This document shows, one piece after another, positions 40,595 to 48,121 of a stretch of 52,865 nucleotides of DNA (position 1 is its first letter; each line of letters begins with the position of its first letter). A program made the position numbers and the translations under genes. The notes beneath the pieces were generated by a model. It saw only the letters and a program-made list of their open reading frames with translations. It was not told where the DNA came from and searched no databases. The DNA is from Terriglobia bacterium (lineage in GTDB: Bacteria; Acidobacteriota; Terriglobia; Bryobacterales; Bryobacteraceae): positions 1 to 52,865 of the forward strand of contig JAIQFL010000022.1 of the NCBI GenBank assembly GCA_020073365.1. The letters run 5' to 3'.

Positions 40595-41097
40595 TGTTAA
40601 ACGGCAGCCGATGTAGCGAACTGGCACGCGGTAGCGGTTACCATCGAACGGGCGCAGATCCTTGCGGACGAGAGCATCGACAGAGTCGCGGTGATCGGGA
40701 AGTACTGCCGCCACCGGGAGCAGCGACTCGTCGATGAATCGTTGGTCGGGAACCCGAACGAGCGAGCTCAACCTGCGGACGACAATCCAACTGACCGAGT
40801 CCTCTCCTGCTTGCGCCGCAGGGCCAGTAAGTGTGGTGAGTGCCGAGTGTCAGTCTCCCGCCTCATCCGGGGTGTCCGACACTAAGTCCGGCCACATGGA
40901 TGCAAGTGACTTACCACACGCTAGGTCATTTGCTTACTTGGCCTGAGGCATTGTAGGAATCTTCAACAGCGGCAGTCTGCCGCACCGTTGACCCGCCGCC
41001 GGGTGACAGAAATGCGCACCAATGGCAATCAGCTAACACTAACAAAAATCAGTAACTTGAATTCGCCGTCGTGCACCTAAGGTGTAAGCCGCGCGCG
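40595..41097. other. 503-bp intergenic region with transposase scar
   Basis: Apart from the transposase remnant (next entry) no gene is supported. A pair of imperfect inverted repeats, GGCCAGTAAG at about 40822 and CTTACTTGGCC ending at 40943, encloses about 100 bases and could be the remains of an element's end. The right end must hold the promoter of the cytochrome operon; I see no clear boxes. Confidence 0.45.
40598..40790 (-). pseudogene. fragment of an IS21-type (IstA) transposase
   Basis: The minus strand reads about 60 residues including DSVDALVRKDLRPFDGNRYR, then VPVRYIGCRLT. The F-D-G-N-R-Y-x-V-P-x-R-Y-x-G block is typical of the C-terminal part of IstA and Mu-type transposases. No start, catalytic DDE domain or istB gene is present, so this is a scar of a lost insertion sequence. 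The call rests on one short motif. Confidence 0.45.
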
Positions 41098-42984
41098 ATG
41101 AACCTTCGACTGGATCGATCGACATTCAAATTGTTAGTCCTCCTCCTGTGCGGAGCGGGTGCGGCTCGGTGCCAGTTCTCGCCGGGGCCGCTCTCGAAAG
41201 CCCACCATACGCTGGACGGTCCCACGCATTGCACGAACTGCCATCTGGCCGGCGGAGGGCAGCGCAAGTTCAAGTGCCTGTCCTGCCATGCCGACGTCCG
41301 GCAGCGGCTGGCCGACAACCGCGGACTGCATCCGTCTCTCGTCGGGAAGGGGCGTCCCGACGAGCAGTGCGCGAAGTGCCACTCCGAACACAACGGCGAG
41401 AACTTTGTGCCCATCCGTTGGGACGTAAGCAAGGAGGAGTTCGATCATCGCAAGGCCGGCTATCCGCTGGAGGGTGGCCATGTGGGGCTCAAGTGCGAGC
41501 GCTGCCACAACCCGGAACGGATTCCGGCTGCTGCCAGGAAGGGCATCCTCATGAAGGACCTGAAGCGTACTTACCTGGGCCTGAATCGCGAATGCATGAC
41601 CTGCCACCAGGACGAGCACCGCGGACAGTTGGGAACTTCCTGCGAACGGTGCCACGCGGTGGGGCGCTGGAAGGACGTCACCCTTTTCGACCACTCCACC
41701 ACGAAGTTCCGCTTGACCGGGGCTCACGAAAAGACGCCTTGCCAGAAGTGCCATTTCACGTTGCCTGCGGCGGGCGCATCGAAACCCTACATTCGGTATA
41801 CGGGAATTGCCTTCGCGCAATGCGGCTCGTGTCACAAGGACCCGCATCGCGCGGCGTTTGCGGCTCCTTGTAGCTCCTGCCACAATGACGTGGCCTGGAA
41901 GCCGGCCCACGGCACCACCGTGTCCTTCGATCACTCTAAGACCAGGTACCCCCTGCTGGGCAAGCACGACGGTGTTGCGTGCGATAAGTGCCACCGGACG
42001 TCGGACTTCAAGGCTCCAGTGGCCCATGAGCAGTGCGCTTCCTGCCATAAGGACATCCACGGAGGGCAGTTGGCAAAGCGGCCGGATCGCGGAGAATGCG
42101 GCAGTTGTCACACGGTGGAAGGTTGGAAGCCGTCCACATTCACGGCGGCCGCGCACGCCAACAGCGCTTATCCGCTGCTCGGAAAGCACCTGTCGGTCAC
42201 TTGCGACAAGTGCCACCCGCCGGCCGGGGCGGCCACTCGGTACCAGGTGAGTTTTGCCCTCTGCGCCGACTGTCACCGCGATCCGCACGCGGGGCAGTTT
42301 CCCAAGAGCAAGTGCGAGGATTGCCACACGGTGGATCGGTTCCAGCCCGCCCGGTTCACGCTGGCGCGACATAACCAGACGCGGTTTCCGCTCCAGGAAG
42401 CACACGTGGCGGTGGCTTGCTCCGACTGTCACATGAAAACGCAGTCATGGCCGGTGGCGCATGTCGCGTATCGATTTACCGACTTATCCTGTACGGGGTG
42501 CCACCAGGACCCGCACCAGAGACAATTCCACGACAGCCGCTGCGAGGACTGCCACAACCAACAGGCGTGGCGCGACGTTAACAGATTCGATCACTCGAAG
42601 ACTCGCTTTGTTTTGACCGGCGGACACCGCGGCGTGGCATGCGACCGCTGTCATCGTTTGACGCCGCTCTCCACCGGCCTCACGCGAGCTGTCTTTCACA
42701 ATGCTCCGACGGCTTGCGATGGCTGTCACGAGGACGTCCACTTTGGTCAATTCCTCACTGCAACACAAAAGCCCGAGTGCGGCCTCTGTCACAACGTCAA
42801 TCGATGGAAGGCTGCACTCTTCGACCACGAAAAGACCCGATTCCCACTTACTGGAGCGCATGCCATGGTAGGGTGCCGGGACTGTCACAAGAACCAACAC
42901 GAAGTAAGTGGACGGGTGGTGCTTTTCTACAAGCCCACGCCCACGGAGTGCTCAGGCTGCCATGGACCGAAAATCTCGAATTAG
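41098..42984 (+). CDS. 23-heme c-type cytochrome
   Basis: The ATG at 41098 opens a signal peptide (residues 1-26, with KLLVLLLCGAGAARC). The 628-residue product has 23 CXXCH haem-binding motifs, spread evenly, and many single His residues in repeated FDHSKTRYPLLGKH-like stretches that would serve as distal ligands. Repeat units of FDH...R/FPL.G.H...C..CH recur about every 45-75 residues. It is periplasmic or cell-surface exposed. As first gene of the operon it should carry electrons towards the outer membrane. No other domain or membrane anchor is visible. Confidence 0.93.
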   Translation: MNLRLDRSTFKLLVLLLCGAGAARCQFSPGPLSKAHHTLDGPTHCTNCHLAGGGQRKFKCLSCHADVRQRLADNRGLHPSLVGKGRPDEQCAKCHSEHNGENFVPIRWDVSKEEFDHRKAGYPLEGGHVGLKCERCHNPERIPAAARKGILMKDLKRTYLGLNRECMTCHQDEHRGQLGTSCERCHAVGRWKDVTLFDHSTTKFRLTGAHEKTPCQKCHFTLPAAGASKPYIRYTGIAFAQCGSCHKDPHRAAFAAPCSSCHNDVAWKPAHGTTVSFDHSKTRYPLLGKHDGVACDKCHRTSDFKAPVAHEQCASCHKDIHGGQLAKRPDRGECGSCHTVEGWKPSTFTAAAHANSAYPLLGKHLSVTCDKCHPPAGAATRYQVSFALCADCHRDPHAGQFPKSKCEDCHTVDRFQPARFTLARHNQTRFPLQEAHVAVACSDCHMKTQSWPVAHVAYRFTDLSCTGCHQDPHQRQFHDSRCEDCHNQQAWRDVNRFDHSKTRFVLTGGHRGVACDRCHRLTPLSTGLTRAVFHNAPTACDGCHEDVHFGQFLTATQKPECGLCHNVNRWKAALFDHEKTRFPLTGAHAMVGCRDCHKNQHEVSGRVVLFYKPTPTECSGCHGPKISN

Positions 42985-44674
42985 GCTGTATTGGGCGATC
43001 GTAGTAGTTGGTGGCGCGACGTGGGCGCTGGCCCAGAACATGCAGCGCGGTCCCGCGCGCACGCCCCACGGCCAGCTCACGATCCCCTGTAGCAGTTGCC
43101 ACACCTCCATCAGTTGGTCGCCGTTACGGGCGGTTCTGGAGTTCGACCACAATCGGGAAACCAGGTATCCTCTGCATGGCATGCACACCAAGGTGGAATG
43201 CCGGCTTTGCCATGCCAAATTGGTCTTCCGCGACGCCTCCACCACATGCGCCGGCTGCCATGCGGACATTCACCGCCGCCAGTTCGGGGGGAATTGCGAG
43301 CAGTGTCACACGGTGAAGGGGTGGCAGGTATCGACCAAGGCGATTCGCGAACATTCGCCGCGGTTTCCGCTGACGGGCGGACATGCCGCCATGGATTGCG
43401 AGGCCTGCCATCGAGGCGCGGCGGCGGCGCAATACGCAGGTCTCTCCACGCAGTGCGGATCGTGCCACATCGCCGACTACACCAACGCGAAAACGATCAA
43501 CCACCGGGCGGCCGGATTCTCGGTCTCCTGCGACACCTGCCATAAGCTGGACTCGTGGTTCACGGTCCAATTCGACCATGCGCGGTTCACCGGCTTCGCG
43601 CTGGTCGGGTCGCATGCCCGGTTGGCGTGCTCCGACTGCCACGCCGGCAACCGCTTCCAGGGGACTCCTGCGGACTGTTACAGTTGCCACACTAAGGAGT
43701 ACGCGGCCACCACCAATCCGAATCATGTGGCCGCCGGCTTTCCAACTAACTGTTCGTTGTGCCATGGTTCGGACAACTGGACGACTTCCACCTTCAACCA
43801 CGCCACCACCAAATTTCCGTTGACCGGCACGCACGTGACGACTCCATGCGCGCAATGCCACATCAACAACATTTTTGCCGGGACCCCGGTGCAGTGCCAG
43901 GGATGCCATCTCGCCGATTTCAATAAGACCACGGATCCGAATCACGTGACCGCCGGATTCCCGCAGGATTGCTCGCTCTGCCACTCGACGACCAACTGGA
44001 CAGGGGCGCTGTTCGACCACTCCAAGACCGGCTTCGCCCTGACCGGCGCGCACGCACCGTTACAGTGTGCGTCCTGTCATACCAACGGGCAGTTCACGGG
44101 ACTGAGCGCGGCGTGCGTTTCGTGCCACCTGACGACCTTCAAGAACGCGACGAGTCCCAGCCACGTCACGGCGGGGTTCCCCCAGACGTGCGAGGTTTGC
44201 CACAGCACGACCGCGTGGTCGCCGGCTTCGTTCAACCATAGCACCACGAAATTCCCGCTGACCGGGGCCCACGTTACCGTGGCATGCACCAGTTGTCACA
44301 TCAATAACGTCTTCGCAGGGACGCCGACGGATTGCTATTCCTGTCACAAGACGGAGTACCAGACCACTAACAATCCGAATCACGCGGCTTCGGGTTTCCC
44401 ACCCACGTGTGCGAGTTGCCACACCACCACGGCGTGGACCGGGGCCACGTTTACCCACAACCAGTTTCCCATCTACTCGGGCACCCATGCGAAAGTGTGG
44501 ACCACCTGCGGGGACTGCCATGCGAACTCGAGTAACTACCAGGTGTTCTCCTGCATCATGTGCCACACTCACACCCAGTCGGCGACCGATCCGCACCATC
44601 GCGGAGTACGGAACTATGTGTACGCTCCGACGACGTGTTACTCCTGTCATCCGACGGGCCAAGGGGGCCGGTGA
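42962..44674 (+). CDS. 22-heme c-type cytochrome with 73-residue repeats
   Basis: The ATG at 42962 lies within the end of the preceding gene (23-base overlap); the start is supported by the N-terminal helix YWAIVVVGGATWALA, a signal peptide or anchor. The 570-residue product has 22 CXXCH motifs. From residue 239 a unit of exactly 73 residues with three haems, CxxCH...NPNH..AGFP..C.xCH...FNH..TKFPLTG.H...C..CH, recurs four times (units start at 43676, 43895, 44114 and 44333). The stop overlaps the next start by one base. It is the likely partner inside or next to the outer-membrane barrel. Confidence 0.93.
   Translation: MDRKSRIRLYWAIVVVGGATWALAQNMQRGPARTPHGQLTIPCSSCHTSISWSPLRAVLEFDHNRETRYPLHGMHTKVECRLCHAKLVFRDASTTCAGCHADIHRRQFGGNCEQCHTVKGWQVSTKAIREHSPRFPLTGGHAAMDCEACHRGAAAAQYAGLSTQCGSCHIADYTNAKTINHRAAGFSVSCDTCHKLDSWFTVQFDHARFTGFALVGSHARLACSDCHAGNRFQGTPADCYSCHTKEYAATTNPNHVAAGFPTNCSLCHGSDNWTTSTFNHATTKFPLTGTHVTTPCAQCHINNIFAGTPVQCQGCHLADFNKTTDPNHVTAGFPQDCSLCHSTTNWTGALFDHSKTGFALTGAHAPLQCASCHTNGQFTGLSAACVSCHLTTFKNATSPSHVTAGFPQTCEVCHSTTAWSPASFNHSTTKFPLTGAHVTVACTSCHINNVFAGTPTDCYSCHKTEYQTTNNPNHAASGFPPTCASCHTTTAWTGATFTHNQFPIYSGTHAKVWTTCGDCHANSSNYQVFSCIMCHTHTQSATDPHHRGVRNYVYAPTTCYSCHPTGQGGR
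43676..44551 (+). repeat. 219-bp coding repeat, four units of three haems
   Basis: Unit starts at 43676, 43895, 44114 and 44333 are exactly 219 bases apart. Each unit encodes three CXXCH sites; the fourth drifts near its end. The exact period shows growth of the haem wire by tandem duplication. Confidence 0.85.
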
Positions 44675-46326
44675 TGAAGGCTCTTGTGAGTTGGATTGTC
44701 CGCCTTCTGGTGCTCGTTCTTCTGTCGCAGGGACTCTGCCTCATGGCCGCGGAGGCTCCGGCGTCGTTTCACATCAAGTACGTCGCTGAAGGGGTGGTCT
44801 ATATCGATGGAGGGCGTGCGGCGGGGCTGGCGGAGCAAATGAAACTGACCGTGCGCCGAGACGGCCAGGACGTGGCAGAGGCCGTAATCGTCTCGGTGGC
44901 CGAGGCTTCGGCGGTTTGCGAGATCAAAGAGACCAAGATGGCCGTACTGGCCGGAGACCTGGCGTCGCTGTTGTCGGATGATGCGCAGCGGAGTCAAATC
45001 CTCAAGGCCGCGGGGGCCAGCTCCCACTATGCCCAGACGATCTCGTTTAGCGAAGGGGATCCGTTGGAAGAGGAGATTCGCGACTATCTTCCGCGCCCCA
45101 AGTTGCCCGAGATCAATCGTATTCGCGGACGCATCGGATTCGAGTACACCGGCATTCAGGACCAGGGCGGATCCGGCGCAGGGTCGTCGGAGTACGGACT
45201 GGTGCTGCGGGCCGACATGACGAGGATTGGCGGCACTTACTGGAACTTGAGCGGGTATACCAGGCTCCGGCTGACTTCCAGCTCGGCCGCATCGCAGCAG
45301 CCGACCCTGAACGACTTACTCAATCGCACCTATCACATGGTGTTGACTTATCAGAATCCGCAATCCAACTGGACCGCGGGCTTTGGACGCTTCTATCTGC
45401 CCTGGGCCGCCAGCCTCAGCACCATCGATGGCGGCTACCTGGCCCGGCGATTTGGGAAGGCGGTGACGGTCGGGATGTTTGCCGGGACCACGCCCGACCC
45501 CACTTCCTGGAACTACAACCCCAACCGCGAAATGGCAGGCACTTTCGTCAGCCTGGAGGGAGGCAGCTACGAGAACTTCAGGTACATGAGCACCACGGGG
45601 TTCGGGGTCTCGAGGCTGAGTTGGAAACCAGAACGCGAGTTTGTGTTCTTCGAGAACAGCTTTTCCTGGAAGCGGTACTTCAGCGTCTTTCACAACCTGG
45701 AAGTGGACCGTTGGCAGGCCACATTCCAGCAGCCGACGGCGAGCGGGACTGGGGTTGCGCGGAGCTTCGTGACCCTGCGATTTGAGCCCTACCGGTTTCT
45801 GGCCTTCGACCTCAACGACAACTACTTTCGGAGTTACCCGACATTCACCCCCCTGCTGGTGGGCACCGGTCTGCTGGACAAGTTCCTGTTCCAGGGGTTG
45901 AGCGGGGGCGTGCGGCTGGCCCTTCCCTACCACGCCAGCGTCTACGTCAACCTGGGCAGAAGCAAAGGAAACAGCGACCCGAGCTCATCGTGGAACTATC
46001 TATATGGACTCACCCTTGCGGACGTGCTGGGTACGAGTATCCGGACGGACGTTCATTACTCTCGATTCAACAGCTCGTTCGGGCAGGGAAACTACCAATC
46101 GCTGTCACTCAGCCGGCAGATGAACGAGTATCTTCGGCTGGAGGTTATGGCAGGACAACAGAACTTTATTTCCGCCCTCACTACACAAACCCGGGCGCGC
46201 TTCGTAAGCGGAAACCTGGACTGGTCGTTCGCGCGGCACTACTTTTTGGGCGGGGGCTTGATCGTGTATCGGGGACAGAGCCAGAACTACAATCAGACGT
46301 CTTTCACTTTGGGGTACAGGTTTTGA
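44674..46326 (+). CDS. outer-membrane beta-barrel of the cytochrome conduit
   Basis: The ATG at 44674 shares a base with the preceding stop (TGATG). The 550-residue product has a signal peptide ending near LCLMAAEA. Residues 30-110 form a small beta domain (FHIKYVAEGVVYIDGGRAAG, then LAEQMKLTVRRDGQ). From about residue 155 the chain shows alternating aromatic strands with frequent YxF, FxY and WxL pairs and ends in SFTLGYRF, a C-terminal phenylalanine typical of BAM-inserted barrels. Position between two giant cytochromes and a membrane cytochrome points to the porin of a porin-cytochrome complex like MtrB, though sequence likeness to MtrB is not claimed. Confidence 0.85.
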   Translation: MKALVSWIVRLLVLVLLSQGLCLMAAEAPASFHIKYVAEGVVYIDGGRAAGLAEQMKLTVRRDGQDVAEAVIVSVAEASAVCEIKETKMAVLAGDLASLLSDDAQRSQILKAAGASSHYAQTISFSEGDPLEEEIRDYLPRPKLPEINRIRGRIGFEYTGIQDQGGSGAGSSEYGLVLRADMTRIGGTYWNLSGYTRLRLTSSSAASQQPTLNDLLNRTYHMVLTYQNPQSNWTAGFGRFYLPWAASLSTIDGGYLARRFGKAVTVGMFAGTTPDPTSWNYNPNREMAGTFVSLEGGSYENFRYMSTTGFGVSRLSWKPEREFVFFENSFSWKRYFSVFHNLEVDRWQATFQQPTASGTGVARSFVTLRFEPYRFLAFDLNDNYFRSYPTFTPLLVGTGLLDKFLFQGLSGGVRLALPYHASVYVNLGRSKGNSDPSSSWNYLYGLTLADVLGTSIRTDVHYSRFNSSFGQGNYQSLSLSRQMNEYLRLEVMAGQQNFISALTTQTRARFVSGNLDWSFARHYFLGGGLIVYRGQSQNYNQTSFTLGYRF

Positions 46327-46328
46327 AG

Positions 46329-47102
46329 ATGAGGATTTGGATGGCATTGTCACGGCTTCTCGCGGTCGCGATGCTCTGTCTGTCGCCGGCTTCCGCGCAG
46401 GAAGTACTCCAGCACACGGGGAAGGCGCTGGAGAGCTTCTGGGATCGCCTCTCCCAGGTGAACTGCGTGGAGACCGTTCAACAGGCGAAGTTGGGGCCTG
46501 GCGGAAAGGTCGTGTATCGGCAGGATTCCTCGTTCGATTACCTGGTGCTGCTGCAATTGACAGGCAACGAGATGTTGGTGGACGAGTCCAGAAGTCCGAT
46601 CGCGGAAGGTAAGGAGCAGAAGAATGTGCCGCTACTCATCACCAACGGGTTCTCCATGCTGGCGTTCATTTTCCATCCGTTCTTTCAAAGCGCTTTCGAG
46701 TACTCCGCTCCAGAGCCGGTCGAGGCGAATGGAGCGAGTCTCTGGCAGGTGCGATTCCGGCACGTTGCGGGCGCCCGGTCGCCATCGGTGTTGAAACTGC
46801 GGCAGCGCGACTACCCGGTAGAGTGGCAAGGCACCGCGTGGATCGACCGGGAGAGCGGAGCCGTCGTCCGGATCTCGGCCGGGCTCATGTCTAGCATGGA
46901 AGACCTCGGACTGAAGTCGCTGAACGCCGACGTGAAGTACGGGCGGGTGGGCTTCAAGGGCGACGCGGGAACTTACTGGTTGCCGGAGACGGCTGCTATC
47001 GAGGTCGAAACGGCCCGGCAGCACTGGCGCAATCTGCACACCTTCGGCAAATACCGCCTGTTCGCTGTGGATGTGAAAACCAACGTGGAGACTCCCAAAT
47101 GA
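46329..47102 (+). CDS. periplasmic LolA-like protein of the electron-conduit operon
   Basis: A 257-residue protein starting two bases after the barrel stop. It has a signal peptide (MALSRLLAVAMLCLSPASAQ). The mature part resembles outer-membrane lipoprotein-sorting-type proteins: VNCVETVQQAKLGPGGKVVY, then FDYLVLLQL and WQGTAWIDRESGAVVRISAG. It contains no CXXCH. One role could be helping assemble the barrel or cytochromes; another is binding a lipid. The stop overlaps the next start by four bases (ATGA), so it is translated with the membrane cytochrome. Confidence 0.65.
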   Translation: MRIWMALSRLLAVAMLCLSPASAQEVLQHTGKALESFWDRLSQVNCVETVQQAKLGPGGKVVYRQDSSFDYLVLLQLTGNEMLVDESRSPIAEGKEQKNVPLLITNGFSMLAFIFHPFFQSAFEYSAPEPVEANGASLWQVRFRHVAGARSPSVLKLRQRDYPVEWQGTAWIDRESGAVVRISAGLMSSMEDLGLKSLNADVKYGRVGFKGDAGTYWLPETAAIEVETARQHWRNLHTFGKYRLFAVDVKTNVETPK

Positions 47103-47986
47103 GCACTACCATATTGCGTCCGCCCGCCGTCCCTGCCCGGCAACGCCGCCATCGCGTTTGGATCATGACCGGAGCGGCGGTGGCGGTCCTCGCGACCATC
47201 GCGCTGTCGGTGCATGGCGCAGGCTACTACGTTTTGCCACAGGCGAAACGCGTTCTGTCTCCGCACCACGACGAACTGAAGCCGGGCGGATCGCTGGGGA
47301 TTGCGTTGGGGATCATTGGTTCGGTGCTGCTCCTGCTGATGTACCTCTATCCGCTGCGCAAGCGGTGGAAGTGGCTTTCGAAGAAGGGTAAGACCAAACA
47401 CTGGCTGGACTACCACATTCTGATGGGTCTCACCGCGCCCGTGCTCATCACCCTTCACTCGTCGTTCAAGCTGAATGGGATCGCCGGGCTGGCATACTGG
47501 AGCATGATCGCGGTGGTAGTCAGCGGGATTGTGGGCCGTTACCTGTACGGACGGATCCCGCGCAAGCTGGGCCAGGCGGAGATGTCGTTGGAGGAGGCGG
47601 AGAGGGCGCGCGCCGGTTTGGCCACCGAGATCGAAGCGCAGAACGTGCTGTCGCGTGAGGATCTGGCGCCGCTCATGGCGTTGCCGGAAATGGAAGAAGT
47701 GCGGCGAATGCCCCTGCCAAAGGCCCTGGCGGTGATTGTGGGATTGGATATACGGCGAGGTTACCTGACCTGGCGATTGCGAAGGCACGTCGCCAACAAC
47801 GGGGAAGTGAGACAGGTGCTGTCAGTGGTAGGCAGGCAGGCAGCGCTGTCGAAGGACATCCTGTTCCTTTCCAAGATGCGCCGGTTGTTTCAACTGTGGC
47901 ACGTGGTGCATCGGCCATTCAGTTACTCGCTGGCGGTGCTGGCGATTCTACACATCGTGGTAGTTACATTCTTAGGTTATTTTTGA
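47099..47986 (+). CDS. membrane b-type cytochrome, likely quinol-side entry
   Basis: A 295-residue protein with about five membrane helices (23-40, 65-83, 104-121, 130-148 and 272-293). Two helices each have a pair of histidines 14 residues apart: H106/H120 (DYHILMGLTAPVLITLH) and H271/H285 (HRPFSYSLAVLAILH). This is the bis-His pattern used to hold two b haems, as in ferric-reductase-like and cytochrome b561-type proteins. The charged middle region (155-260) faces the cytosol. It probably takes electrons from quinol and passes them to the multihaem proteins. Confidence 0.75.
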   Translation: MSTTILRPPAVPARQRRHRVWIMTGAAVAVLATIALSVHGAGYYVLPQAKRVLSPHHDELKPGGSLGIALGIIGSVLLLLMYLYPLRKRWKWLSKKGKTKHWLDYHILMGLTAPVLITLHSSFKLNGIAGLAYWSMIAVVVSGIVGRYLYGRIPRKLGQAEMSLEEAERARAGLATEIEAQNVLSREDLAPLMALPEMEEVRRMPLPKALAVIVGLDIRRGYLTWRLRRHVANNGEVRQVLSVVGRQAALSKDILFLSKMRRLFQLWHVVHRPFSYSLAVLAILHIVVVTFLGYF

Positions 47987-48000
47987 CGACTGACACTTCT

Positions 48001-48096
48001 ATGGAAAACTTAATCTCTATTTCGGTGGCTGGGGTTGTTACGTGGTTCTTTGTGAGGCGGTATGTGCGAGGGTTAGACAAGAAGCGACGGACCTAA
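48001..48096 (+). CDS. putative 31-residue single-pass membrane protein
   Basis: ATG 48001 is 14 bases after the cytochrome b stop. The product, MENLISISVAGVVTWFFVRR followed by YVRGLDKKRRT, is one hydrophobic helix with a basic tail, the shape of small subunits that stabilise membrane cytochromes (for example CcoQ). No ribosome site is obvious. It closes the operon if real; comparison with related genomes would decide. Confidence 0.4.
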   Translation: MENLISISVAGVVTWFFVRRYVRGLDKKRRT

Positions 48097-48121
48097 GCCT
48101 GAGAAGCCGTGAAAGGTCGCG

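Noticed and set aside
40691..40885. 64-codon plus-strand frame
   Set aside because: It overlaps the transposase-like minus frame and has no motif or ribosome site.
41134..42432. 432-codon minus-strand frame
   Set aside because: Antisense to the 23-haem cytochrome; its content mirrors the CXXCH repeats.
43676..44551. Possible CRISPR-like array
   Set aside because: The 219-base period is an in-frame protein repeat, not short repeats with unique spacers. No CRISPR array or cas gene was seen anywhere in the window.
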